Shown here one piece after another: positions 1 through 9,265 of a DNA stretch of 64,000 bases; position 1 is the stretch's first letter, and every line of letters begins with the position of its first letter. Made by a program: the position numbers and the translations under genes. The stretch comes from Nemertoderma westbladi (lineage: Eukaryota; Xenacoelomorpha; Nemertodermatida; Nemertodermatidae). The stretch covers positions 62,001 through 126,000 of the forward strand of contig JAUCBJ010008661.1 in assembly GCA_032718475.1 (NCBI GenBank). The letters run 5' to 3'. The notes under the pieces are model-generated. The model was not told where the DNA came from and did not search any database. It was given only the letters and a program-made list of their open reading frames with translations.

Positions 1-1
1 A

Positions 2-1902
2 TGGCCTCCTCACCTTACTACGGCGGAAATTAGACAAGCCAAGGGAGCGGAGACCGTCAAACCTAAAACCCGGGCGAGTAAATCGAAGTTATTTAAACCG
101 ACTATCGATCTATCTGTATTACATGTTTCCGAAAACGATGATTTGGATCCACAATCCCTCGCTATAAATAAGTCTGTTGCGGAAATTCGAGATAGAGATT
201 GGAAATCTGGAATACCAGACGTCTCGCAAGGAATCTCACCCCTGCTGCAGAGAGCGATGCATCACTACAGTTCCTGGAATCGGCTCTGTAAAGCCGTCAC
301 ATATTTAAAGAGATGCTTTCATCATCAATACTCCAGGGCGAAGACCACTAGTGATAACGCTCCATTGACATCTGCACAAGTTCATGTTATTAAAAACTTA
401 CCTAAATATAAGGTGTCTGACAGTTTTCTAAAGTGAAAATTAGTCACCAGGAGCATGAAGAGACTAATAAACAGATACTGAGACTCCTGCAATGCTATGA
501 GGATTCCGAAAAGTATTTCCTGTTGTTGAGAAATCCGCAGATGCGCTTAAGGGATCGATTCTCTAGCACAATGATAGATGGGTTAATACGTGTTGTAGGA
601 AGGCTAACCAATGCACCCTTATCCTTTGACACTAAATTCCCCATACTCATTAGAAATCTTGAAGTACAAATCAAGATGATTGTAGATGTTCACAGTAAGC
701 TTTATCATGCTGGAAGAGAACGAGTTCTTAGCGAAATTCGAACTCGCTATTATTTTGATAAACCCCGTAGGGCTCTGAACCAAGTTCTTAGGAACTGCAT
801 ACCCTGTAGGAAAGCATTCAGTAGGCCTTTAACACAGCGAGAGGCAGAATTACCTAGGGAACGAGTAAGCTTCTATGAACCACCTTTTACTAATACTGGT
901 GTAGATTTATTTGGCCCTATTGAAGTATATCGTGCGAGGACTATAGTCAAGAGATGGTGTGTCATCTTCGTGTGCATGACTTGCAGAGCCATCCATCTCG
1001 ATATGGTGAACGATCTATCTACCAACAGTTTCGTCTTAAGTTTACGACGACAGATCGCTCGCTTCGGTACGAGTAATACCATGAGATCGGACAAGGGAAC
1101 GAACTTCATTGGTGCCAACAACGAAATACAGGCCTACGTAAAGGACTGGAACCAAAGACAGGTGGATGACCAGCTAAGGATAACAGCGTCTAGCTGGACC
1201 TTCAACGCCGCCGACGCCCCTTGGTGGGGAGAAAGTTGGGAGAGATTAATTAGAAGTGTTAAGACCGCATTTCACTTTATAGTGCCATGCCGTGCGTATC
1301 TCACCGACGAACTTTTGCGGACGTTAATGGAGGAAATAGCTGCCTATCTCAACGAGAGACCGCTTATGCCAGTCTCATCGAGTCCCGATTCCCTGGAAGC
1401 GCTAACACCTGCGCACTTCCTACTGAAGAAACCGGTAGCCATGCTCCCACGATCGGAGATTGCCGACGGAGACGAATACTGCCGTCGAACTTGGCAACTT
1501 ATGCAGTTGCTATCCCGTCGTTTCGCTGACCATTTCGAGAAACATTACCTGCCCACGCTACAACTTCGAACTAAGTGGTTTGCGCAGCAGGAAAACGTCA
1601 GCGCCGGAGATATGGTACTTATTGTAGATCCAGACCTCCCACGTAAACGGTGGCAGACTGGTCGTATCATCGAGACCCATATCTCGGAGGATGGTTTAGT
1701 GCGTTCAGTAGAACTCATCGTTATGCGGCGTAACTTCAAGAAGCCTGGCATAATCTTTGAGACGCAACAACTCAATCGCCCAGTTGGTCGTTTATGTTTA
1801 CTGGAAAGAGACAGAGAACTCTCTGGAAACTATGGAAGACAAGACACTCTTCCCACGACCACCTCCCTAATTCCTCAAACATCTAGGGACTCCCAAACCT
1901 GA
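2..1902 (+). pseudogene. pol: BEL/Pao pol, integrase region, one frameshift
   Basis: C-terminal part of the Gag-Pol polyprotein; integrase inserts the cDNA into host DNA. The frame is open from base 2 to 436, where it ends at a stop, and continues in another frame from 433 to 1902. Alignment with copy 2 indicates a one-base deletion near 433. In the second frame (codon 1 at 433): an HHCC zinc-binding region (HSKLYH, then CIPC), the catalytic triad D158 (in VDLFGP), D220 (in SDKGTNF) and E270 (in SWERLI), then the C-terminal domain typical of BEL integrases (AGDMVLIVDPDLPRKRW). All three acidic residues are present, so apart from the frameshift the enzyme looks recently functional. The 5' end of pol lies outside the window. 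Confidence 0.9.
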
Positions 1903-2461
1903 TACGTCTGGAGTGGGTGTATGACTATGTTATTTATCTATTTTATTACATTTTATATGCGAACTTTATTATGTACTTTATTATAATCGTTTTTATTCAA
2001 TTTTTATTTAGTAGAATGTTATTTTAGGGATTATTTAGTAGATTAGTGCAATATATTAGTGTTTATTACGTACATAATTACTATAATATATATTTAGTGC
2101 GACGGCGAGAAATAATTATTTTTCTCTTCCCTTACTGTCCGTATCATATTATAAATACGTGACTACAGTAAGATGAAATGTCCGTACTTCTTAAAGTACA
2201 ATAAAGCCACTACTATATTTAAGTATTATTGGTAGGCAGAGTATTAGGAATGCAAAGTTCAGATCCTCGTGTCTCGGCTAAACCAAGCTCTGGGTAGACC
2301 TTGGAAACGACTTGCCTCTTCACACTGACATTGCTTCGTGCGATATTGCTCTTCTACCTTATAACAAATAATACATATAGTAGCGTGATGTCCCTCTAAC
2401 AGTAGCGTAAATCGCAAATAAATCTGTTAAACTTTTTGACCATCTGTAATTCTAGTCGATT

Positions 2462-2539
2462 AAGATATCGTGGCACCCACCGATATACTTGAAAGACAAA
2501 TTCTAGAATCAGTGGTTAACGTCCCCAGACAAGTTCTGG
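2462..2539 (+). repeat. Stem-loop module 1 in the spacer
   Basis: First hairpin: AAGATATCG (2462-2470) faces CGATATACTT (2481-2490), pairing with a bulge. Second hairpin: CCAGA (2525-2529) and TCTGG (2535-2539) with a 5-nt loop. The same pair recurs at 2624-2704 and twice in copy 2 (12740-12820 and 12971-13049). Confidence 0.65.
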
Positions 2540-2623
2540 AATAAATCGGTGCTCATCCTAAATATTAATTTAATATTTATTAAAATCTGTAAAATCCCGA
2601 TCCTTTAAAATTTCTAGTCAATT

Positions 2624-2704
2624 AAGATATCGCAGTATTTACCGATATTCTTAGGAGGACTATTTTATAGAATTAAGGATCCTAAGTCCCCAGATATGCT
2701 CTGG
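2624..2704 (+). repeat. Stem-loop module 2 in the spacer
   Basis: Diverged duplicate of the module about 165 bp upstream. AAGATATCG (2624-2632) pairs with CGATATTCTT (2643-2652), and CCAGA (2690-2694) pairs with TCTGG (2700-2704). Stems are kept while loops and linkers differ, as expected if the structure is selected. Confidence 0.62.
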
Positions 2705-3335
2705 AATAAAATTTGTCAATTTAACATCAAATAATAAAATTCACGGGAATAAATTTAAATTCATATTCAAATGAATTTCATAAATTGTCATTTTGTGCAA
2801 TTTATAACATTCCCAAAATTCCAGTAATTAATAGATCATGGGAGCGGAGATTCATATTGAGTGTACTAGAGTGCGAGAATCTCCAACATATAGTCAATAG
2901 CCGATAAAATTTATAAAATCATGCATAAAGAGGATATTGACAATTAAAGAATTACTATTAAATAGCATCCCAGATCTGTATGCATGAGAATTACCCTAAT
3001 TCTACCGCTAGTTTTCCATAATGTCACCATGGCAACACCCACGCTAGAATTAGAAGCAAGTTAAAGGAACAATAAAAAGCTTGCCCCATTGCGTAGCATA
3101 AGAGTATACATAGCGCACTATTAGTATCCAAGGATACATAGTAATAACGTGACATTCTGGAAGACACTGATTAACGGACAAATGGCCTGCATGTGTGCAG
3201 TAAGTAATGATTGTATGGAATTTGTGCGTTTATAGGTGAATGTTACTACTAAAGTGTGTTTACAGTAGCTAATCGCAATTGTAAAGTAGCCCTAACTCTA
3301 CCGAGATAACCTCAAGTGGATTCAAGCCTTTGGGA

Positions 3336-3440
3336 CGGACAGTGGTGGGACTTGTGCCGGTTATCGTTGTCGTGCTGTTGCTACATGTTGGCGTAAACAC
3401 CGCGACGACGGTACATCGGCGCTGAGAAACCCACTGTCCG
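3336..3440 (+). promoter_or_regulatory. Inverted repeat around GC-rich segment before ORF A
   Basis: CGGACAGTGG (3336-3345) is the exact reverse complement of 3431-3440. Copy 2 keeps a 9-bp version (11992-12000 / 12092-12100). It lies about 80 bases upstream of the ORF A start. Function unknown; a large RNA hairpin is possible. Confidence 0.5.
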
Positions 3441-3520
3441 GGGGCAAAGCCTAGTAGGCAGCGACGCCCGCTTGCCTAAATATTAACTCATATTGATATT
3501 AATAAACTCAGATAGCAGAT

Positions 3521-6500
3521 ATGACGGAATTGATAGAAGATGACCTTGGTATCAGGGAGCGATATACTCTACCTTTACAAGCGTTTGTGGATAGCTTGAT
3601 ACGCGGTGAAGCCGATCCGACTATTACGGAGGACGATGGTCGTTATATCGAACCGCCGATGTCCCAGGAACAACTTACGCATGAATTGGACTATAGAAAA
3701 TTCACCGCTCGCTATACGAATCGTAATGGTACGTATATGGACTTCTTAACTACCGGCCATCCTACCGATTTACATGATACGGAAGATGTAGACACCGAAA
3801 GGGAAATGGTTTTATTTAAATATCATGCCCAGCGGAATCGTAATGATAAACCGAGAATAGAACACGAGAACTCTATTCGCAACCTACTCGACAGAGAAAA
3901 CGTTGAAGAACCCGATAAGCGCATCAACTTCAACGACTACTTGGAATTTTTGAGAGAAACCTATCTCAATATTGCCAGTCAACAGAACCTAGAGACTCGA
4001 TATCCTCAAGGTATACATCACGATCCCATGGTAGAACTCAAACGACTCTATTTCACCATGATGTATCTTACCTCAGATCGTCCACTGCCTGTTGTCCCAG
4101 ACAGCTTTGAACAAATGGAAGAGTATTGCAAAACTGGAGAACGATCACCCGCGTTTCCTCTGCAGGATGTACGTCTTTGGTATTATTGTGACTCATGCCC
4201 TAGACCTAACCAGCAAACGGAAAGACATAAACATCTGCGAAGACGTTGTGTTAAACACAGTTTTACGCGTTATACTTACGGGAGTTGCGAGCGAAACCTG
4301 TTCGACGTATCACCTACGATCGCCCGTCTAAAACGATCGCTAAATAAACCCATGATCAGAGTTCCGGAATACTCGGTCAGGCCTCCTCATTCCCCAGTGA
4401 GACCTCAAACTCTTGATCCTAACAGTATCACTGATCCTCCCGAGTTATACTCACTGTTCAAAGATTTGGTGTTACCCGAGCAGTTAATCGGTGGTGTTCC
4501 AGCGGTAGGTTCGTTAGATATTCGACCATCCTATTTAACCGGATTGGGACGCGGGCATCTAACATCGCCATTTAATCCTTACAATCGGCCAGGATTAACT
4601 CCGATACAACCTGCCACGGAAGTCGAGGAGAGTGTCATCAGAAACGCTTTAGACGCCATCCGACAGAAAATCGGAAAGGGAACACAGGATTTTCTAGAGA
4701 AACGTAAATTACAGCAGCAGGTCCAATCGGTGAAAGAGTTAGCCTTGCCGCAGTTTGATAGAGAAATCCAAAACCTCGAAGAGGACATCGAGCTTGGACG
4801 TACGTATTCTCTACAGGAGTTTCTAGAAGAACGCTTACAGAAACAAGCGGAGGAAAATCAACTAGAGGAGAAACATACGGAAATGGATGAGAGAGAAGAA
4901 GCCGCTTTAGCCCAACCCGAAGCTCAGATACTCATAACCGATCTCTACTCTAAAACCGTCCGTCATCCATCGATGGTTCCGCATTTCGGAGACAAACTTT
5001 TTGCAAAGATACAACCCCAACCGGTTGATATCAGCATAAGATCGCAAAATCTTATCGCTGACGCTCCTATGTTACAGCGTCCGCCAATCGAGGCCGCTCG
5101 AGTTGACGGTATACTCGTTGAACCTCCGGACAATCGAGCGGATCTTATCCGTCGTATGGTACACGATGTCAACATACGCGCTAGACCTTTACAGAACTCT
5201 TTTTATGGAATTAAAGACCACCCTTATTACGTTAATCTGACTCAATATTATATGGTAAAACCAGAAGATCCGACGCATAATTTAAAGTTTCTACCACTAA
5301 TAAATCCTCTGGACATTGTCGAACTCGAACAATTGCAAAAACATCTGGATCAGTTAGTAAAGGTAAACTCATTTCGAAAACCATATAACGTTTCTCGAAT
5401 AGAGAAGGATACAGAACCTCCTTATAATCTCGATGGATTTATTAAAACTCGATTAGTCCATTGGAATCTAGACGTATTATTCGAGGAGGAGAAAATACAA
5501 AGATATGGAAATGTGGAGACGTATACCACTCGATACATGAAGTATAGTGATCTCCCTGACGCTAATCAATGCGCCACCTTGTGGCATCCAGTAGGGATGA
5601 CCCTCGAGAACGCCACCAAAGAGTGGAATGAAACTCTTAATATCATTGAGATGTATGGCGTTGTTACTTACGATAACGAAGGTAGCGTTCCAATCGGAGA
5701 ATTAGGAACTACGCGCATGATACACATACGCGGATTAGCTGGTTCCACTCACGTGTTTACGCGAGCGTGTTCAGACGTGATCGATTATTCCTTTGAAACT
5801 CTCACCGAAACGCAAAAGAATCTCCGACATGGACAATTCGAACTGGCGCAGCGTTACGTCATTGACACCGAACGCAAACCGGCCATGGGTATCGATGGAT
5901 CGATGTTACCCCAGCCCGTTCTCGAGATGTTATTCAACGAAAGAATCATTAAAATCGGCTCAGCTGTTTACGGAGATCTCCAAAACGACTTTCGGAATAT
6001 GGAAAATATCCCCTATCCTTTCGTGGATACTCAGCTGATAGCTCCTTGGGCCGAAGGTCGAGGTTTCTTTCGCACCATGTATGCTAATGCATCTAGCAAC
6101 ATTACAAAGGTGCAACGAACTTCCATCGGACATCTTGCTTTTCAGGAATACGGATGGAATTTCAAGGTCGGAAATCCCATCAACTATCAACAAGTATACG
6201 GAGACCATTATTCTCGATTATACTTTGACGGACCGTTGACCGCACCTGGCGCTGTGTATAGCTTCATGAGTGTTCCACTCCGCCCCTCCTTAGCTATCTA
6301 CACGATCTTCGAAAACACCGCACTTTCCGGTTGGCTAGCCGATGTGTGCAGTCGTACTATACGCGCCCATCCATTAATCCTTGGGACCAAACTCGCTAAG
6401 CTAGATGAACATAATAAATTCATCCGCTTTGAATGTTTCCGACGATTTTTAACCCCGTTTCGCAACGTGGATAGCCAATTCAAAGACCGCGCTTTGACCA

Positions 6501-6811
6501 AGCTCAGCTTAAGAGATTCGGCTGTGGAGAAGTTAGATAGCGCTGGATTTGCTATTTTCAAAGACATTTGTATAATAAACCTGCACTCCTCTGTTATCCA
6601 AAGACCTCGAATCCCCACAGGTTATTCTGTCGTGGAAATTCAGACGGTAGGTCCACTTGAGGAGACGGCCATGCCTACCTCAACTATACAAGGGGAAGAC
6701 GAACCCATATGTTTAGAATCTGAAGAGATTCAGCCCCCCACGTCTCGGAGTAGCGATAGCGACTACATATTGGAATGGTATCAAGGTCCACATGTGTCTT
6801 ACTGCGTATGA
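3521..6811 (+). CDS. ORF A: 1096-aa protein with DEDD exonuclease-like region
   Basis: Intact third ORF of the BEL element, sitting where env would be, but with no signal peptide or membrane segment that I can see. The ATG is supported by copy 2, which starts at the matching ATG (11912, minus). Visible parts: a Cys/His cluster at about 223-243 (CDSC followed by HKH and C), a proline-rich stretch at about 260-290, a charged coiled-coil-like segment at about 370-465, and a C-terminal region (about 705-930) with the motif order of DEDDy 3'-5' exonucleases. There D718-N719-E720 fits motif I (DxE), KIG followed by D819 fits motif II, FVDTQ includes D836, and Y913 fits motif III, but the expected Asp four residues later is S917. 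This may therefore be a catalytically dead nuclease fold, as reported for EXD1. The assignment is by eye; function is inference. Its open frame overlaps that of ORF B. Confidence 0.8.
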   Translation: MTELIEDDLGIRERYTLPLQAFVDSLIRGEADPTITEDDGRYIEPPMSQEQLTHELDYRKFTARYTNRNGTYMDFLTTGHPTDLHDTEDVDTEREMVLFKYHAQRNRNDKPRIEHENSIRNLLDRENVEEPDKRINFNDYLEFLRETYLNIASQQNLETRYPQGIHHDPMVELKRLYFTMMYLTSDRPLPVVPDSFEQMEEYCKTGERSPAFPLQDVRLWYYCDSCPRPNQQTERHKHLRRRCVKHSFTRYTYGSCERNLFDVSPTIARLKRSLNKPMIRVPEYSVRPPHSPVRPQTLDPNSITDPPELYSLFKDLVLPEQLIGGVPAVGSLDIRPSYLTGLGRGHLTSPFNPYNRPGLTPIQPATEVEESVIRNALDAIRQKIGKGTQDFLEKRKLQQQVQSVKELALPQFDREIQNLEEDIELGRTYSLQEFLEERLQKQAEENQLEEKHTEMDEREEAALAQPEAQILITDLYSKTVRHPSMVPHFGDKLFAKIQPQPVDISIRSQNLIADAPMLQRPPIEAARVDGILVEPPDNRADLIRRMVHDVNIRARPLQNSFYGIKDHPYYVNLTQYYMVKPEDPTHNLKFLPLINPLDIVELEQLQKHLDQLVKVNSFRKPYNVSRIEKDTEPPYNLDGFIKTRLVHWNLDVLFEEEKIQRYGNVETYTTRYMKYSDLPDANQCATLWHPVGMTLENATKEWNETLNIIEMYGVVTYDNEGSVPIGELGTTRMIHIRGLAGSTHVFTRACSDVIDYSFETLTETQKNLRHGQFELAQRYVIDTERKPAMGIDGSMLPQPVLEMLFNERIIKIGSAVYGDLQNDFRNMENIPYPFVDTQLIAPWAEGRGFFRTMYANASSNITKVQRTSIGHLAFQEYGWNFKVGNPINYQQVYGDHYSRLYFDGPLTAPGAVYSFMSVPLRPSLAIYTIFENTALSGWLADVCSRTIRAHPLILGTKLAKLDEHNKFIRFECFRRFLTPFRNVDSQFKDRALTKLSLRDSAVEKLDSAGFAIFKDICIINLHSSVIQRPRIPTGYSVVEIQTVGPLEETAMPTSTIQGEDEPICLESEEIQPPTSRSSDSDYILEWYQGPHVSYCV

Positions 6812-7775
6812 TTATCGCTATGCCAATTATGTTTCTCGACAACATTGTCGGCTGTGCGCATCGAGAGACCATATTACGTCTATGGACACCAACGATCTCT
6901 GTTCCTATTTCCACGAGCAACCGTCGATGGAAATCTATTGTGCATATTGTCGGCTTAATAATTTGCACATTTTTGCTGTCTGCCCCCAATTTATGACTCA
7001 ATGCCATCATTGTCAATTAAAAGGACACGCCAGCTTTGATTGTCCCTTTAATCATGATTTAGAGAGCGTAGATGAAATGATTGTACTACGTTATATCAGA
7101 GCTTGGGAAGCGAACGCTGATTTACATTGTGATTCACGCCATCGCTATTACCCTGGACGCGCTTACGAAGGAGTTTATGCGTTCCATCCTTATTTGTTTG
7201 CCTCCGTCGAGCAGAAATCACGCCTATCAAGTTATGAACTACTGAAGCGCGTTGGAGAATGTATTTCAACCAAATATGTACGCAAATTTCTCAGGAGCAT
7301 TAATCCGAGTGACATCTATTCTTACAACTTAATAAACTTTATCCGTCAAGATCCTGCCTATGGAGACTTATTTGTCAACTCACACCCCGAGTTACAGGAA
7401 GTATATCGACGGCCTTACGAGTACCGAGCCCGCGAACGCGAGTTGGAAAGAACCATTAAACCAAGGAAGTTTCTAACTGCCTATGGTCCACCCACGGCCC
7501 TCGTTCAGACCTCTCGTAAAGGACCCGTAAGAGCGGCTGTCTTGAAACGAGCTCTCAAAGCCGTTAGACCCCTCTCCCCGGACGTTGATGTCAATCAACC
7601 CGGTACTTCTACCGGCGGATATACCGATCGTAATCCCATACCTTCTGATGCAATCATATTGCACCCTTCACCCAGGAGTTATAGCCCTCCTCGTAAAGTG
7701 GCTCGCCCCAAAGAGAAAAGGACTCTTGCTAGCTTTAAAAAACTGCGTAAACGCCGTCCGCACAAGAAAGACTAA
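6792..7775 (+). CDS. ORF B: 327-aa zinc-knuckle protein with basic tail
   Basis: Fourth ORF of the element, overlapping ORF A by 20 nt in a different frame; its own open frame begins at 6717. Cysteine-rich N-terminus: CRLC at 19-22, CAYC at 50-53 with another Cys at 64, and a textbook CX2CX4HX4C knuckle at 71-84 (CHHC, H79, C84). The middle has no recognisable domain. The C-terminus (about 300-327) is strongly Lys/Arg-rich, suggesting nucleic-acid binding or nuclear import. Copy 2 retains the C-terminal third (10378-10720, minus). Inference: a nucleocapsid-like or RNA-binding accessory protein, distinct from the usual Gag knuckles, which copy 2 encodes upstream of its protease. The ATG at 6792 is the first in frame; a fusion to ORF A by +1 slippage at a C6 tract (6734-6739) is an alternative. 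Confidence 0.75.
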   Translation: MCLTAYDYRYANYVSRQHCRLCASRDHITSMDTNDLCSYFHEQPSMEIYCAYCRLNNLHIFAVCPQFMTQCHHCQLKGHASFDCPFNHDLESVDEMIVLRYIRAWEANADLHCDSRHRYYPGRAYEGVYAFHPYLFASVEQKSRLSSYELLKRVGECISTKYVRKFLRSINPSDIYSYNLINFIRQDPAYGDLFVNSHPELQEVYRRPYEYRARERELERTIKPRKFLTAYGPPTALVQTSRKGPVRAAVLKRALKAVRPLSPDVDVNQPGTSTGGYTDRNPIPSDAIILHPSPRSYSPPRKVARPKEKRTLASFKKLRKRRPHKKD

Positions 7776-7842
7776 CTGTTTAGAGTATTTTTATATTTTA
7801 GAAACTGTGATTTTGTATATTTTATAGACTTAAATCCCATTT

Positions 7843-7853
7843 TCTGGGAGCGG
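7843..7853 (+). promoter_or_regulatory. Polypurine-tract-like site before 3' LTR
   Basis: TCTGGGAGCGG directly precedes the LTR start TGTAAA. The same sequence abuts the 3' LTR of copy 2 (10302-10312, minus) but is absent before its 5' LTR, as expected for the plus-strand DNA primer site. Confidence 0.7.
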
Positions 7854-9105
7854 TGTAAAAGCTTTTGTGGGATAACTGATTCGTTTGCCTTGCTGGCCAG
7901 TTCCCCCCCGGTCGCTAGAATACTCTAAAAGGGATCTATAGCTAAAATAGTGCAAGCTACCAGCTTATTGGCTGATATGCTGTACGAAGGTATCTGGGTT
8001 CTGTTCGATCGGCCAACCAGCTTAGGGAGGTTGCCTCAGCCCTGCTGTCCGTATCGGCCAATAGAATTTGAGTGGGCGTTGATTTTGACCTATCCCAGAG
8101 CTACTGAACTGAATTTCCTATCTGTATGCTCATCCTCTGTGTTGGACGGGAGCTTCGGGGAATAAGGGTAGTTGGTATCCTCGTATAGTCAGGTAGTCAT
8201 ATGATTCTTTATATGATTCTGTTGTTGTGTTCCCATTTTTCGCCAGACCACCGGCTTTGGGAAGAACTCTAGTAAAACTGCTTAAATTATCGAAAGTATA
8301 ACTGTTATCTAACTGGTCTAATTAACTCACTATTAATCATATAATTCTCCCGAACTTTACTTATTAATTATATTGTTTGTACTGCTATTTACCGTCAGTT
8401 ATTAATTGTATCGATTTGTTGAGGAAATATTGCTCTTTGGAGAATACTGATAAATCACCCAAAATTCCCAATTTTCTTGATACACTACAGGTTAGAGAGA
8501 CAGGCTATACATAACAATTGCGATTTATATCAATGTGGTGTGTATTGAATCTAATGTTATTTAGCAGACCCTACATGAGTCAATTGCTGCTCTCTTTATG
8601 TGTGATCAAATTTACTGACGGTCGGCAGAATAGTGTGCATGATTGTGATTGGTAACAAAGCATTTCCTAAAGAATGCGCCTTATACTTTAATCATAAGCA
8701 GTATCGTTGCGTTTAGTATAAGTCCTAGCTCTGTTTAAATAGATAGAGCGCCACGTCCTAAAGGAACTGTTAATATTTCCCGAAAGCTAATAATATCTGT
8801 CAGAAATTACATATTAGTGATCAATCGAATAATACAGTAGGTTTACACTGCAATCTTACACTGCAATAATAATAATTTAAGCATCCGAATTCAGCCTCCC
8901 GGGTGTATCCATCGGGTGAATGATCGCGCATGGGCTGGCTTCGGTTAATGTTTTGTTTATTAGCATAAAATATTGTCGTATGCTAAAGGTGTTTTAATGA
9001 ACTAAAAGACATATAAATTTTGGCAGGTTAAACTGCTAAAGGTCTTCAAAAGCGCGAACAGCACTGATTTGCTTCGCTTGTAAAACGAAGTCACTATACC
9101 ACGAC
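7854..9105 (+). repeat. 3' LTR of BEL copy 1
   Basis: Starts with TG (TGTAAA) after the purine tract. From about 8245 to about 9105 it aligns with the 5' LTR of copy 2 read on the minus strand (19425 down to 18545), with clear blocks such as GCGCCACGTCCTAAAGGAAC. The first 390 bp (U3) match copy 2 only over the opening 25 bases or so. The 3' end is placed where similarity fades. No target-site duplication can be tested because the 5' LTR is outside the window. Confidence 0.72.
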
Positions 9106-9201
9106 AAAGTTTTCAATGCCAACTACTACTTAACACGCAATGCTGTCAATAGTTATAGCGGCTGGTTTTTTCAAACTCCTCGCCTCCTGTAAAAATGTAT
9201 A

Positions 9202-9242
9202 AATGGAACATGTTTTACATTAAATGTAAAACATGTTCCATT
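9202..9242. repeat. Perfect 19-bp inverted repeat (hairpin)
   Basis: AATGGAACATGTTTTACAT (9202-9220), spacer TAA, then its exact reverse complement (9224-9242). Lies just outside the copy 1 LTR. It may be a fold-back element or a remnant of palindromic repair. Confidence 0.85.
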
Positions 9243-9265
9243 CATTTAAATTAAATAAAGCAGAT

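Larger units (their letters stand above)
1903..3520 (+). other. Conserved pol-to-ORF A spacer of BEL copy 1
   Basis: No ORF of note. The stretch aligns, with indels, to the equivalent part of copy 2 (about 13620-11913, minus strand). The best-conserved block is about 2228-2345 against 13150-13290. It contains two related modules with stem-loops (2462-2539 and 2624-2704) and a 10-bp inverted repeat (3336-3345 / 3431-3440) around a GC-rich segment just before ORF A. Its length and conservation suggest a role in expressing the downstream ORFs (splicing, internal entry or RNA structure); that is inference. Confidence 0.75.
1..9105 (+). mobile_element. BEL/Pao LTR retrotransposon, copy 1 (5' part outside window)
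   Basis: Order on the + strand: end of RNase H/start of integrase, integrase, 1.6-kb non-coding spacer, ORF A, ORF B, purine tract, 3' LTR. The element runs off the left edge: position 1 matches an internal pol site of copy 2 (about 15510 on the minus strand), so gag, protease, RT and the 5' LTR lie outside. The same order recurs in inverted orientation at 10085-19797, which fixes the borders and shows that ORFs A and B belong to the element. The right border near 9105 is where similarity to the copy 2 LTR fades and is approximate. Integrase has one frameshift; ORFs A and B are intact. Confidence 0.88.

Noticed and set aside
873-1121. Minus-strand ORF inside integrase
   Set aside because: Shadow of the pol frame; the matching stretch of copy 2 only mirrors integrase conservation.
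2228-2345. tRNA-like gene in the conserved spacer block
   Set aside because: A TTC-type word and strong conservation drew attention, but no cloverleaf with matching acceptor stem could be drawn.
3521-6811. ORF A as an envelope protein
   Set aside because: Position fits, but there is no signal peptide, hydrophobic anchor, cysteine-rich ectodomain or cleavage site visible, while the C-terminal region fits an exonuclease-like motif order.
6298-7016. Minus-strand ORFs (about 106-110 codons) over ORF A/B
   Set aside because: Antisense shadows of ORFs A and B with no recognisable features.
7950-8165. 71-codon ORF after ORF B
   Set aside because: Lies within the LTR U3 of copy 1, is not conserved in copy 2 and has no motif.
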